From Caulobacter sp048541825 (lineage in GTDB: Bacteria; Pseudomonadota; Alphaproteobacteria; Caulobacterales; Caulobacteraceae): a stretch of 64,000 bases of DNA. Shown piece by piece: positions 1-9,339 of this stretch (the stretch's first letter is position 1; every line of letters begins with the position of its first letter). Location: contig NZ_CP183332.1 of assembly GCF_048541825.1 (NCBI RefSeq), positions 1,922,001 to 1,986,000 on the forward strand, in the 5' to 3' direction. The notes under the pieces were generated by a model. The model saw only the letters and a list, made by a program, of their open reading frames with translations, was not told where the DNA came from and ran no database searches. A program made the translations under genes and the position numbers.

Positions 1-283
1 GTGAAATCTGCACATCGTCTCGATAGCGCGACGACGCAATTGACCACGCCAGAACCAAGCTGCGTCCCGAAATCAAGCCGCTGGCGCTACCAGTTCGGCG
101 GCGTCGCCATTGGGAGGACGTCAAAGTTCCAACCCGACGCGCCCGCAACGCGGTCGACCTGTATTCCTTCGATTGAACGCTGTAGGAGAGGCCAAATCGG
201 TAGCATCCAGGTCTCGGCTTTGGCGTCTGCGCCTTCGGGTCAGGCCAATCGCACATCGAAGATGCGATACAGAGGGACACATC

Positions 284-2332
284 ATGATCCATCGCCGCCA
301 ACACCTCGCCGCCAGCGCGCTAGCGCTTTTGTTCGTCGCAGATCAGGCTCTCGCCCAAGCGACGCAGGCCGCACCGACGGTGAGCGTCGCTGCTGTAGGT
401 GCGACCGTTCCCACCGAGCAAGGCGGGGCCAACGCCGCCGCCCTGCTCTATAACCGTGCGGACCCCAGCAAGAGCATCATCGCCGCGACGGGGGAACTGG
501 GCGGGCTTGAGTTCCATAGCCTGGACGGCGCCCGCAAGGCCGCCCTGCCCGGCGGCGAAACCTATGGCGTCGATACGCGCGAGATCGCCGGCCGGACGGT
601 GCTGGCGGTGCTGGATCGCCAGGCCGGCCGCATCCGCCTTTCCAGCTATGACTTCACCTCTGGCCAGGCCCAGGCGATCGACGCACGCCCGCTGATGCTG
701 GGCTATGCCGGCGAAGGCCTGTGCCTGCACAAGAGCCCCCGCGACGGCTCGCTGTACGCTTTCGCCCTCGGCGGCGACGGTCAGCTAGATCAATGGCTGC
801 TGTATCCCACCGCTGACGGCAAGCTGGACGGCCGTCTGGTGCGCCGTCTGCACCTGTCGTCAGAAGCCAAGTACTGCGTCGCCGACGACCCTTCGGGCGC
901 TCTTTATGTCGCCCAGCAGGCGGTCGGCATCTGGCGCTATGACGCCGACCCCGAGGCCGAGACTGTGGCCACGGTGATCGACATCAACCGTCTGGGCCGC
1001 ATCAAGGGAGAGGTCGGCGGCCTGGCAATCCTGAACGGCGGAAATCAGGGCAATTACCTGGTCGCCGTCAACGCCGACGCCGGCGACTACAACGTTTATG
1101 ATCGAAATGCCGATGACCGGTTCCTGGGCGCCTTCCGCGTCCAGGCCAAGGGCGCGGACGCCATCGAGGGGCCCGCTGGCCTGTTTGGCCTGCGCACGCC
1201 CGTCGGCCCGGGCCTGCCGGCCGGCGCCCTGCTAGTCACGGACGACCGCAAGGTCGGGGCCAACACCCAGGTGCTGTCGTGGCAGGACGTCGCCGCCGCC
1301 TTGCAGGTCTCGCCTGGCCAGGCCGCGCCCCAGGCGACGCCCAGCACTCTGGCCCTGGTCCAGGCGACCATGGAGACCCCGCCCGTCGAGCACGGCGGCG
1401 ACGCGGCCGACGACCCGGCAATCTTCGTCCACCCGACCAATCCGACGAAGAACGCCATCATCGCCACCGACAAGAAGGGCGGCCTGCTGGTCTATGACCT
1501 GTCGGGCAAGCTGCTGCAGTCCCTGCCCGACGGCAAGATGAACAATGTCGACCTGCGCGGCGGCTTCAAGCTGGGCGGCAAGACTGTCACCCTGGTCACG
1601 GCCAGCGACCGCACCCGCAAGGCCATCGCGATCTACACCATTGATCCCGACACCCGGCTGCTGACCAGCGTCGCCGACGGCCTGCAGGCCACAGGACTCT
1701 CCGATCCCTACGGCCTGTGCATGTATCGCAACAGGAAGGGCGCGACCTTCGTGTTCATCAGCGATCCCGACGGCGGCGTGCGGCAGTGGAGACTGCTCGC
1801 CACCCCAGGCGGCAAGGTTCGCGCCGAGCAGGTTCGCGATCTGAAGTTCGACACCCAGACAGAAGGCTGCGTCGCCGACGACGAAACCGGCGCCCTCTAC
1901 ATCGCCGAGGAAGACGCCGCCCTGTGGAAGCTGGGCGCCGAGCCCTCGACCGGGACGGCCCGCAAGTCCGTGGTCCGGGTGGTCGACAACTCCGCCCTCA
2001 AGGACGATCTGGAAGGCGTGGGCCTTTACGCTCAAGCCGGCGGCAAGGGCTATCTGGTGGTCTCCAGCCAGGGCAACAACAGCTACGCCCTGTTCCGGCG
2101 CGAGGGCGACAACGCCTATGTCGGCTCGTTCGCCGTGATCGCCGACGGCGCGACCGGCATCGACGGCGTCTCCGAAACCGATGGCCTGGAGGTCACCAGC
2201 CTCTCGCTGGGCGCGGGCCTGGAAAGCGGAGCCTTCATCGCCCAGGACGGCCGCAACGTCTCGCCGCCCGAGAACCAGAACTTCAAGCTGGTTCCCTGGT
2301 CAACGATCGCGGGAAAAATGAGGCTCCGCTGA
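284..2332 (+). CDS. Secreted beta-propeller 3-phytase with two tandem propeller domains
   Basis: This is a 682-residue beta-propeller phytase, expected to release phosphate from inositol hexakisphosphate outside the cytoplasm. I chose the ATG at 284 because AGAGGGA lies just upstream and the product then opens with a signal peptide ending near ALAQA. The C-terminal half carries the family signature DDPAIFVHP near residue 376 and DGKMNNVD further on, which supply calcium and phosphate ligands. The N-terminal half is a diverged copy: both halves share patterns such as CVADD..GALY, but the first lacks DDPAI, like the incomplete domain of known dual-domain phytases. No operon partner is visible. 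Bases 1-283 upstream show no supported gene and no recognisable Pho box. Confidence 0.9.
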   Translation: MIHRRQHLAASALALLFVADQALAQATQAAPTVSVAAVGATVPTEQGGANAAALLYNRADPSKSIIAATGELGGLEFHSLDGARKAALPGGETYGVDTREIAGRTVLAVLDRQAGRIRLSSYDFTSGQAQAIDARPLMLGYAGEGLCLHKSPRDGSLYAFALGGDGQLDQWLLYPTADGKLDGRLVRRLHLSSEAKYCVADDPSGALYVAQQAVGIWRYDADPEAETVATVIDINRLGRIKGEVGGLAILNGGNQGNYLVAVNADAGDYNVYDRNADDRFLGAFRVQAKGADAIEGPAGLFGLRTPVGPGLPAGALLVTDDRKVGANTQVLSWQDVAAALQVSPGQAAPQATPSTLALVQATMETPPVEHGGDAADDPAIFVHPTNPTKNAIIATDKKGGLLVYDLSGKLLQSLPDGKMNNVDLRGGFKLGGKTVTLVTASDRTRKAIAIYTIDPDTRLLTSVADGLQATGLSDPYGLCMYRNRKGATFVFISDPDGGVRQWRLLATPGGKVRAEQVRDLKFDTQTEGCVADDETGALYIAEEDAALWKLGAEPSTGTARKSVVRVVDNSALKDDLEGVGLYAQAGGKGYLVVSSQGNNSYALFRREGDNAYVGSFAVIADGATGIDGVSETDGLEVTSLSLGAGLESGAFIAQDGRNVSPPENQNFKLVPWSTIAGKMRLR

Positions 2333-2406
2333 GCGCAACGCGCGAACTGAAGTTTCGACCTGAAATCCCAGTGGTCTGGCAAGATCGACGCCCACACCCT
2401 GCTGGC

Positions 2407-2431
2407 CACGGCTACAGATAGACGAGCCGTG
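2407..2431. terminator. Possible bidirectional terminator between convergent genes
   Basis: CACGGCT (2407-2413) and AGCCGTG (2425-2431) form a 7-bp stem in the 119-bp gap between the phytase and the convergent regulator. There is no T-run, so termination is only an inference from position. Confidence 0.35.
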
Positions 2432-2451
2432 TCTGGCCCTGGATCTGAGCC

Positions 2452-3876
2452 TCAAGTCACGAACGGAAACGGCGACAGGGCCTTACTGGACTCCTCAACC
2501 AGCAGGGTCCTGTTGATCGGGGCGGCCGCCCGTTGCGGACAGGCGGGACGCTCGCAGATCCGGCATGACGGGCCTATCTCGACCGTCATCGGCGAGACCA
2601 TGTCGAGGCCCCGGGCATAGACAAGCTTGCTGGCGTATTTCAGCTCGCACCCCAGCCCCACGACCAGTTCGTCTTCCAATCCGGCCTGCAGGCCCGAGAC
2701 GCGGCGCACCGTCCGCGACAGCGTGAAGTAGCGCTGCCCGTCCGGGGTCTCGATCACCTGGGTGATGATCCGTCCCGGCGTCTTGAAGCTGTCGTGGACG
2801 TTCCAGCGCGGACAGGCTCCGCCAAAGCGCGAGAACGGAAATGGACCCGCCGCGAAGCGCTTGGAGATGTTCCCTGCCGCATCCAGGCGCATCATGAAGA
2901 ACGGAGTTCCACGCGACCCGGGTCGGCTAAGTGTGGTCAGGCGCTGGGCGGCCTGCTCATAGCTGATCCCAAAACGCGAGCGCACCCGCTCAATGTCGTA
3001 GCCGCTGGCCTCCATTGCCGCCAGAAACGGCTCGTAGGGCGTCATGATCGCCGCCGCCAGGTAATTGCCGAGAAACACCTTGAGCAGCTGGCGCGTGGCG
3101 CGGTCCGGCGCCTGGAAACGATCGGCCAGGGTCGACAGCGTCTCGTCAGCCTCCATCAGACCCAACTGATAGCACATGGCGAAGATCCGGCTGGCCGGGG
3201 CCAGGGTCTCGGAGAGCATCAGGCGCTTGCGGTGATGGTCATAGCGACGCAGCGAACTGGCCATAGCCTCTACCGGCATGACCCGCGCCTGGATCTCGAA
3301 GCGCTCCAACAACCGCGCCCGCACAGCCGGCCCAAGATCCTGATGATCAGCCTTCATGGCCGCAACGATGGCCTCGGCCGCCGTCTCCAGTTCGGCGAAA
3401 TGGTTACGCTGTGATCCGACCAGATCGCGTACCCAATCGGTCGAAGTCTGAGATGAGGACGTCACTGAGCCATCCGGCCGCTCAAACACACCCAGATCAA
3501 TCAGACGGCCCCGATCCAGATAGGCGCGATAGAGACGCGACATGGCCTCGGCCATGCCCGGCGACAACTCGGCGACCTCGGCCGCCTCATGCCGACTGAC
3601 CCCCAGATCGGCGAACATCCGGTCGGCGAGTATCTCCTCCAGCCCTGCCCCGCCCCCGGGATCGTCCGCCGACAGGCTTCGCAAGTCGAGATCATAGGCG
3701 TCGGCCAGACGCAGCAGAATCTGGGCCGTGACCGGCCGCTGATTGCGCTCCAACAAGTTCAGATAACTGGCCGAAACGCCCAGGTTCTCGGCCATGCGGC
3801 TCTGGGTGACGCCCATGTCGCGGCGAAGCCGCTTTAGCCTGCCACCGAGAAACAGCTTTTTGTCATGTGTCGCCAT
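2452..3876 (-). CDS. XRE/ScfR-RamB family transcriptional regulator of the glyoxylate shunt
   Basis: A 474-residue regulator of the short-chain-fatty-acid (ScfR, COG3800) / RamB type. Residues about 8-65 form an XRE helix-turn-helix (GVTQSRMAENLGVSASYLN). The middle resembles the IrrE/ImmA-like domain but shows no HExxH protease motif. The C-terminal DUF2083-like part ends in a cysteine cluster (CRICERPACPQR), a plausible metal or redox site. It is divergent from aceA, with a perfect palindrome in the shared promoter. Family members such as RamB control isocitrate lyase and acetate or propionate genes, so control of aceA and aceB is a good inference. Overlap with its own operator suggests autoregulation. 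Confidence 0.85.
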   Translation of the reverse strand: MATHDKKLFLGGRLKRLRRDMGVTQSRMAENLGVSASYLNLLERNQRPVTAQILLRLADAYDLDLRSLSADDPGGGAGLEEILADRMFADLGVSRHEAAEVAELSPGMAEAMSRLYRAYLDRGRLIDLGVFERPDGSVTSSSQTSTDWVRDLVGSQRNHFAELETAAEAIVAAMKADHQDLGPAVRARLLERFEIQARVMPVEAMASSLRRYDHHRKRLMLSETLAPASRIFAMCYQLGLMEADETLSTLADRFQAPDRATRQLLKVFLGNYLAAAIMTPYEPFLAAMEASGYDIERVRSRFGISYEQAAQRLTTLSRPGSRGTPFFMMRLDAAGNISKRFAAGPFPFSRFGGACPRWNVHDSFKTPGRIITQVIETPDGQRYFTLSRTVRRVSGLQAGLEDELVVGLGCELKYASKLVYARGLDMVSPMTVEIGPSCRICERPACPQRAAAPINRTLLVEESSKALSPFPFVT

Positions 3877-3882
3877 TCTGTC

Positions 3883-3928
3883 AACTTGTCACAAGTTTAC
3901 ACAAAACACAAAGTCGGACTGTGACAAA
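3883..3928. promoter_or_regulatory. Probable operator for the ScfR/RamB-like regulator
   Basis: The 15-bp perfect palindrome AACTTGTCACAAGTT (3883-3897) lies 7-21 bp before the regulator's start codon. A further half-site GTGACAAA sits at 3921-3928 on the aceA side, in inverted orientation to the TTGTCAC of the first. The placement suits simultaneous autoregulation and control of aceA; binding itself is inferred. Confidence 0.55.
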
Positions 3929-4031
3929 TTGCCTTCAATAGGTTCGACGTCCGAGCTGTCGCGCCGCTAGCTCTCCTTACAAACTTTTTCTCCGACCGCC
4001 CAGCGGTTGGCCGCCGATGGGGATCAGACCA

Positions 4032-5651
4032 ATGACGCTGCGCAAAACCTACGCTCAACACCGCGAAGCCGTCCTGGCCCGCTATCCGCAGGGCGTGACG
4101 CCAGGCGGCGTCGGCATCGACGACATCATTCAGTTGAAGCTGCAAAACACCTTCTCGACCCACCTGGACATCGCCCGCGAAATGGCAACCGTCATGCGAG
4201 CCGATATGGCGGCATACGACGCCGATAGCAGCAAGTTCACCCAGTCGCTGGGGTGCTGGTCGGGGTTCCACGCCCAGCAGATGATCAAGTCGGTCAAACG
4301 TCTGCGTGGCACCACCAAGGGCGCCTATGTCTATCTCTCCGGCTGGATGGTCGCGGGCCTGCGTAACCGCTTCGGCCATCTGCCCGACCAGTCGATGCAT
4401 GAGAAGACCGCCGTCGTTGATCTGATCGAAGAGATCTACGTCTCGCTGCGCCAGGCTGACGAGGTCGCGATCAACGACCTGTTCAAGACGCTGAAGACCG
4501 CTCGCGAGGCCGGCGACAAGGCGGCCGAAAAGGCTGCAATCGCAGCCATCGACGGCTTTGAGACCCACGTCGTGCCGATCATCGCCGACATCGACGCGGG
4601 CTTTGGCAACGAGAACGCCACCTATCTGCTGGCCAAGGAGATGATCAAGGCCGGCGCCTGCTGCCTGCAGATCGAAAACCAGGTCTCGGACGCCAAGCAA
4701 TGCGGCCACCAGGACGGCAAGGTCACCGTGCCGCGCGAGGATTTCATCGAAAAGCTGCGCGCGTGCCGCCTGGCCTTCGAGGAACTGGGCGTCGACGAGG
4801 GCGTCATCGTCGCCCGTACCGATAGCCTGGGCGCCGGCCTCACCCAGAAAGTGCCCGTCAGCCAGGAGCCTGGCGATCTGGCCAGCGACTACATCAAGTG
4901 GCTGAAGACCGAAGCCATCACGCCGGACAATCCGATCCTGCCGGGCGAACTGGCGCTCTATCGCGGCGGCCAGTTTGAAAAGCCGGTGCGCATGCCCAAC
5001 GGCCTCTTCGCCTTCCAAGACGGGACCGGCCGAGCTCGCGTGATCGAGGACTGCATCGCCTCGCTGACCCAGGGCGGCGCTGATCTGCTGTGGATTGAAA
5101 CCGACACCCCCAATGTCGACGAGATCGCCTCAATGGTCTCGGAAATCCGCAAGGTCGTGCCCAATGCCAAGCTGACCTACAACAACTCGCCATCGTTCAA
5201 CTGGACCCTGAACCTGCGCCGCCAGGTGCGCGAGCAGTGGATCGCCGAGGGCAAGATCCACGCCGACTCCTATCCTGAAGGCAACGCCCTGATGTCGGCC
5301 GACTATGACGACGCCGACCTGGGCCGCGAGACCGACGCCCGCCTGGCCGCCTTCCAGACCGACATCTCCGCCCGCGCCGGTGTGTTCCACAACCTGATCA
5401 CGCTGCCGACCTTCCATCTGACCGCCAAGAGCATGGACGAGCTGTCGCGCGGCTATTTCGGCGATGACAAGATGAAGGCCTATGTCAATTCGGTGCAGCG
5501 CGAGGAAATCCGCCGCGGCGTCTCGGCCGTCAAGCACCAGCACGAGGTCGGCTCGGATCTGGGCGACACCTTCAAGGAAATGGTCGCCGGAGAGCGCGCC
5601 CTGAAGGCCGGCGGCCACGGCAACACCATGAACCAGTTCGCGGCCGAATAG
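4032..5651 (+). CDS. aceA: Isocitrate lyase
   Basis: A 539-residue isocitrate lyase that cleaves isocitrate to glyoxylate and succinate, the first step of the glyoxylate bypass during growth on acetate or fatty acids. The signature KQCGH (residues about 222-226) holds the catalytic cysteine; the usual form is KKCGH, and Gln here is an accepted variant. The length matches the longer (about 530-residue) bacterial class rather than the 430-residue E. coli type. The start at 4032 gives MTLRKTYAQH with a GGGG stretch upstream; an in-frame ATG at 4017 is less likely. It is followed after 35 bp by a small gene and then by malate synthase, and is divergent from a RamB-like regulator. Confidence 0.95.
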   Translation: MTLRKTYAQHREAVLARYPQGVTPGGVGIDDIIQLKLQNTFSTHLDIAREMATVMRADMAAYDADSSKFTQSLGCWSGFHAQQMIKSVKRLRGTTKGAYVYLSGWMVAGLRNRFGHLPDQSMHEKTAVVDLIEEIYVSLRQADEVAINDLFKTLKTAREAGDKAAEKAAIAAIDGFETHVVPIIADIDAGFGNENATYLLAKEMIKAGACCLQIENQVSDAKQCGHQDGKVTVPREDFIEKLRACRLAFEELGVDEGVIVARTDSLGAGLTQKVPVSQEPGDLASDYIKWLKTEAITPDNPILPGELALYRGGQFEKPVRMPNGLFAFQDGTGRARVIEDCIASLTQGGADLLWIETDTPNVDEIASMVSEIRKVVPNAKLTYNNSPSFNWTLNLRRQVREQWIAEGKIHADSYPEGNALMSADYDDADLGRETDARLAAFQTDISARAGVFHNLITLPTFHLTAKSMDELSRGYFGDDKMKAYVNSVQREEIRRGVSAVKHQHEVGSDLGDTFKEMVAGERALKAGGHGNTMNQFAAE

Positions 5652-5686
5652 GTCTCGACCAACCCCATCGATAGGAGGACTGCCCC

Positions 5687-5920
5687 ATGTCTGCTCCCGC
5701 CTTCACCCCCGCCGCCATGCCCAACCCGACCGCGCAGGAACGCGCGGTTGACCGGGTGGCGGAAGCCTCGCACCGTCTGAACGAAGCGGTTCGGCGCGCC
5801 ATCGACGCCGGCTATTCGGTGGAACTGGTTCGGTCTTCCCGCTTCCATGACGGCGCGGGCAACTGGGGCGACCAGATTGTTCCCACGGTCCGACCCAAGG
5901 GCGCGCAAGAGAGCGCCTGA
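5687..5920 (+). CDS. Small conserved-looking hypothetical protein between aceA and aceB
   Basis: A 77-residue soluble protein with no signal peptide or membrane segment. A very strong ribosome binding site (AGGAGG) sits just before the ATG, so it is probably translated. An Ala/Pro-rich N-terminus is followed by a helix-like segment (AVDRVAEASHRLNEAVRRAI) and a short polar tail. It lies 35 bp after aceA and 48 bp before aceB in the same direction, so it should be expressed with the glyoxylate bypass. I do not recognise the family; an accessory role in that pathway is only a guess from position. Confidence 0.7.
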   Translation: MSAPAFTPAAMPNPTAQERAVDRVAEASHRLNEAVRRAIDAGYSVELVRSSRFHDGAGNWGDQIVPTVRPKGAQESA

Positions 5921-5968
5921 CCCTATCCTAACGGCCACAACGACGACTTCTGACTACAGGATCTCTCC

Positions 5969-7549
5969 ATGCCCCTCGACATCGCCGCCCACATTGAGAT
6001 CACAGGCCCTGTCGAGGGTCGCGCGGTAGAGATCCTGACCCCCGAGGCCCTGGCCTTCGTGGCTGACCTGCACCGTCGGTTTGACGCGCGTCGTCGTGAA
6101 CTGCTGGCGGCGCGGGTCGCTCGCCAGGTCCTCTTCGACGCCGGCGAAGCTCCGGACTTCCTGGCCGAAACGGCCGACATCCGGTCAGCCGACTGGACCG
6201 TGGCCCCGATCCCGGCGGACCTGCAAGACCGCCGCGTCGAGATCACCGGCCCCGTCGATCGCAAGATGATCATCAACGCCCTCAACTGTGGGGCCAAGGT
6301 GTTCATGGCCGACTTCGAGGACGCCACCTCTCCGACCTGGGCCAACCTGATCGAGGGCCAGGTCAATCTGAAGGACCGCTGGGCCGGCGCGCTGACCCAT
6401 GTGGATCCCAAGTCCGGCAAGAGCTACGCGCTGGGAGCCAACCCCGCCGTCCTCGTCATTCGTCCGCGTGGCTGGCATCTGCCTGAACGCCACATGGAGG
6501 TCGATGGCCTGCCCGTCAGCGGAGCCTTGTTCGATTTCGGCCTGTACTTCTTCCACAACGCCAAGGCGTCGCTGGCGCAAGGCTCGGGCCCCTACTTCTA
6601 TCTGCCCAAACTGGAGAGCCATCTGGAGGCGCGCCTGTGGAACGAGGTGTTTGTCCACGCCCAGGCCGCGCTGGGCATCGCCAATGGCACGATCAAGGCC
6701 ACGGTGCTGATCGAGACCATCCCCGCCGCCTTCGAGATGGACGAAATCATCTTTGAGCTGCGCGACCACATGGCCGGCCTCAACTGCGGCCGCTGGGACT
6801 ACATCTTCTCGTTCATCAAGCGCCTGGGCCGTCGCCCAGATTTCCTGACGCCGGACCGCTCGGCCATGGTGATGGGCAAGGCCTTCCTGGGCGCCTATTC
6901 GCTGAAGCTGATCCAGACCTGCCACCGGCGCGGCGCCTTCGCCATGGGCGGCATGGCCGCCCAGATCCCGATCAAGGGCGACGAGGCCGCCAACCAGGCC
7001 GCCTTCGCCAAGGTTCGCGCGGACAAGGAACGCGAGGCCGGCGCCGGTCACGACGGCACCTGGGTCGCTCACCCCGATCTGGTTCCCGTGGCCATGGAGG
7101 TCTTCGACCGCCTGATGCCGACGCCCAACCAGCTGGACAAGCGCCTGGCCGACCTGACCATCACCCAGCCCCAGATGCTGGAACTGCACGAGGGCGTCCG
7201 CACCGAGGCGGGCGTGCGCGAGAACATCCGGGTTGGCGTGCGTTACACCCAGGCCTGGATCGAAGGCCGGGGCGCGGTGCCGCTCTACAACCTGATGGAA
7301 GACGCAGCCACGGCCGAGATCTGCCGCACCCAGCTGTGGCAGTGGATCAAGCTGGGCGCCGATCTCGACGACGGCCGCGAGATCACTTCGCAATTGTTCA
7401 TCAGCCTGCTGACCGACGAGATGGACGGCCTGCGCCGCGACTTCGCCTCGCCGCGCCTGGAGGAGGCCGCCCTGCTGTTCTCACGGATGGCCCTGTCCGA
7501 GACGCTGGAGGAGTTCCTGACCCTGCCGGCGTACGAGTTGATCGCCTGA
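5969..7549 (+). CDS. aceB: Malate synthase A
   Basis: A 526-residue malate synthase A, condensing glyoxylate with acetyl-CoA to give malate, the second step of the glyoxylate bypass. Length and the segments FMADFEDATSPTW, GRWDYIFSFIKRLG, FAMGGMAAQIPIKGD and LYNLMEDAATAEI match the family; the Asp in the last segment is at the expected catalytic-base position. It lacks the extra domain of the 720-residue malate synthase G. It is last in the aceA - small gene - aceB array and probably co-transcribed. Confidence 0.95.
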   Translation: MPLDIAAHIEITGPVEGRAVEILTPEALAFVADLHRRFDARRRELLAARVARQVLFDAGEAPDFLAETADIRSADWTVAPIPADLQDRRVEITGPVDRKMIINALNCGAKVFMADFEDATSPTWANLIEGQVNLKDRWAGALTHVDPKSGKSYALGANPAVLVIRPRGWHLPERHMEVDGLPVSGALFDFGLYFFHNAKASLAQGSGPYFYLPKLESHLEARLWNEVFVHAQAALGIANGTIKATVLIETIPAAFEMDEIIFELRDHMAGLNCGRWDYIFSFIKRLGRRPDFLTPDRSAMVMGKAFLGAYSLKLIQTCHRRGAFAMGGMAAQIPIKGDEAANQAAFAKVRADKEREAGAGHDGTWVAHPDLVPVAMEVFDRLMPTPNQLDKRLADLTITQPQMLELHEGVRTEAGVRENIRVGVRYTQAWIEGRGAVPLYNLMEDAATAEICRTQLWQWIKLGADLDDGREITSQLFISLLTDEMDGLRRDFASPRLEEAALLFSRMALSETLEEFLTLPAYELIA

Positions 7550-7600
7550 AGGAAGCCGTGTTCGCATAGGTCCGTCGGACCCGAGCCGGTTTAGATTTCA

Positions 7601-7627
7601 GCGGGCAAGGACGGCGTCCTTGTCCGC
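7601..7627. terminator. Hairpin between convergent aceB and guaA
   Basis: A 12-bp stem (7601-7612 with 7616-7627, one G-T pair, 3-base loop GGC) stands 51 bp after aceB. No clear T-run follows on either strand. A second inverted repeat, GCTGTAAGC at 7649-7657 and GCTTACAGC at 7729-7737, frames the rest of the gap. Confidence 0.5.
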
Positions 7628-7746
7628 CAGAACCGGTAGGCGGTCTTGGCTGTAAGCGGTCCCGCAACGGCGCTCCTGTTCTCAGGGTGTGACGTTGGCC
7701 GGGTCCTAAAGCGGGCGCGCCGAACCTTGCTTACAGCAACGCCCCG

Positions 7747-9306
7747 TCACTCCCACTCAATCGTGCCGGGAGGCTTCGACGTCACGTCATAGACGACGCG
7801 GTTGACGCCCCGGACCTCATTGATGATCCGGGTGGCGGTCTTGCCCAGCACGTCCCACGGAAATTCGAAGAAGTCGGCCGTCATGCCATCGGTGGAGGTC
7901 ACGGCGCGCAGGGCCAGAACGTTCTCATAGGTGCGGGCGTCGCCCATCACGCCAACCGTCTTGACCGGCAGAAGCACGGCGAAGGCCTGCCAGATCTTGT
8001 CGTAAAGGCCGGCCTCGCGGATGGCCTCCAGATAGATGGCGTCGGCCTGTTGCAGCACGGCGACCTTCTCGGGCGTGATGTCGCCGGGGATGCGGATGGC
8101 CAGGCCGGGGCCGGGGAACGGGTGGCGGCCGACGAAGGCCGGAGCCAGGCCCAGCTCGACGCCCAGGGCGCGGACCTCGTCCTTGAAGAGCTCGCGCAAA
8201 GGTTCGACTAGCTTCAGCTTCATGAAGTCGGGCAGACCGCCGACATTGTGGTGGCTCTTGATCACCGCCGACGGGCCGCCGCGCGCCGAAACGCTTTCGA
8301 CCACGTCAGGGTACAGCGTGCCCTGGGCCAGGAAGTCGGCGCCGTCGATCTTGGCCGCCTCGCGGTCGAAGATGTCGATGAACTTGCCGCCGATGATCTT
8401 GCGCTTGGTCTCCGGATCGCTGACGCCCGCCAGCGCCCCCAGGAACTCGGCCCCGGCATCCACGTGGACCAGCGGGATGTTGTAGTGGTCGCGGAACAGG
8501 GTGACGACCTGATCGGCCTCGTTGTGGCGCAGCAGGCCGGTATCGACGAAGACGCAGGTCAGCTGGGTGCCGATCGCTTCGTGGATCAGCACAGCCGCGA
8601 CCGAGCTGTCGACGCCGCCCGACAGGCCGCAGATCACCTTGCCGGTCCCGACCTGGGCGCGGATCTTGCCGACCATCTCCTGGCGGAACGACGCCATGGT
8701 CCAGTCGCCCTTCAGGCCGGCCAGCTTCAGGAAGTTGCGATAGACCTGCGTGCCGTTGACGGTGTGGACCACCTCGGGGTGGAACTGCACCGCATAGATC
8801 TTGCGGGCGTCGTCAGCGATGGCGGCAAAGGGCGCGCCGTGCGAGGTGGCAATGACCTCGAAACCTTCCGGGATGGCGGTGACGCGGTCGCCGTGGCTCA
8901 TCCAGACGGTTTCCAGCTCGCCGACACCGGCCAGGCCCTCGAACAGCGGGCTTTGCTTGCCGATGGTTAGTTCAGCGCGACCGAACTCGCCAGCGTGGCC
9001 GCCCTCGACCTTGCCGCCCAGCACGTCGCAAAGCAGTTGTTGGCCATAGCAGATGGCCAGCAGCGGCACGCCAAGATCGAACAGCTTCTTGCCGATGCGG
9101 GGGCTGTCGGCCTCCAGCACGCTGGCCGGGCCGCCCGACAGGATGATGGCCGAAGGCGCGTAGTCATCGACCAGGGCCTCGGCCTTGTCGAACGGATGGA
9201 TCTCGCAATAGACGCCCGCCTCGCGCACCCGGCGGGCGATCAGCTGGGTCACCTGGCTGCCGAAATCGACGATCAGAACGCGCTGGTGATGGACGGGGGC
9301 GGTCAT
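7747..9306 (-). CDS. guaA: GMP synthase (glutamine-hydrolysing)
   Basis: A 519-residue GMP synthase converting XMP to GMP with glutamine as nitrogen source. The N-terminal class I glutamine amidotransferase domain shows ILSGGPASV and the nucleophile elbow AICYGQQ with its cysteine, and QFHPEV with the catalytic His. The ATP-pyrophosphatase domain has the P-loop SGGVDSSV, and the C-terminal dimerisation domain ends in PPGTIEWE, as usual for the family. It is last of a minus-strand group that begins with guaB, so both steps from IMP to GMP are encoded here. Confidence 0.97.
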   Translation of the reverse strand: MTAPVHHQRVLIVDFGSQVTQLIARRVREAGVYCEIHPFDKAEALVDDYAPSAIILSGGPASVLEADSPRIGKKLFDLGVPLLAICYGQQLLCDVLGGKVEGGHAGEFGRAELTIGKQSPLFEGLAGVGELETVWMSHGDRVTAIPEGFEVIATSHGAPFAAIADDARKIYAVQFHPEVVHTVNGTQVYRNFLKLAGLKGDWTMASFRQEMVGKIRAQVGTGKVICGLSGGVDSSVAAVLIHEAIGTQLTCVFVDTGLLRHNEADQVVTLFRDHYNIPLVHVDAGAEFLGALAGVSDPETKRKIIGGKFIDIFDREAAKIDGADFLAQGTLYPDVVESVSARGGPSAVIKSHHNVGGLPDFMKLKLVEPLRELFKDEVRALGVELGLAPAFVGRHPFPGPGLAIRIPGDITPEKVAVLQQADAIYLEAIREAGLYDKIWQAFAVLLPVKTVGVMGDARTYENVLALRAVTSTDGMTADFFEFPWDVLGKTATRIINEVRGVNRVVYDVTSKPPGTIEWE

Positions 9307-9339
9307 GGGCGATGGGTCTCCGGCGTTCGAATAGTCTGC

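Noticed and set aside
110..283. N-terminal extension of the phytase reading frame
   Set aside because: The frame stays open upstream, but a good ribosome site and signal peptide begin at 284; the extension is compositionally unlike coding sequence of the family.
3897..5018. Long minus-strand open frame across aceA
   Set aside because: It is antisense to a clear isocitrate lyase and shows no family features; high-GC third positions keep antisense frames open.
6185..7393. 402-codon antisense frame across aceB
   Set aside because: Shadow of malate synthase; no recognisable domain or ribosome site.
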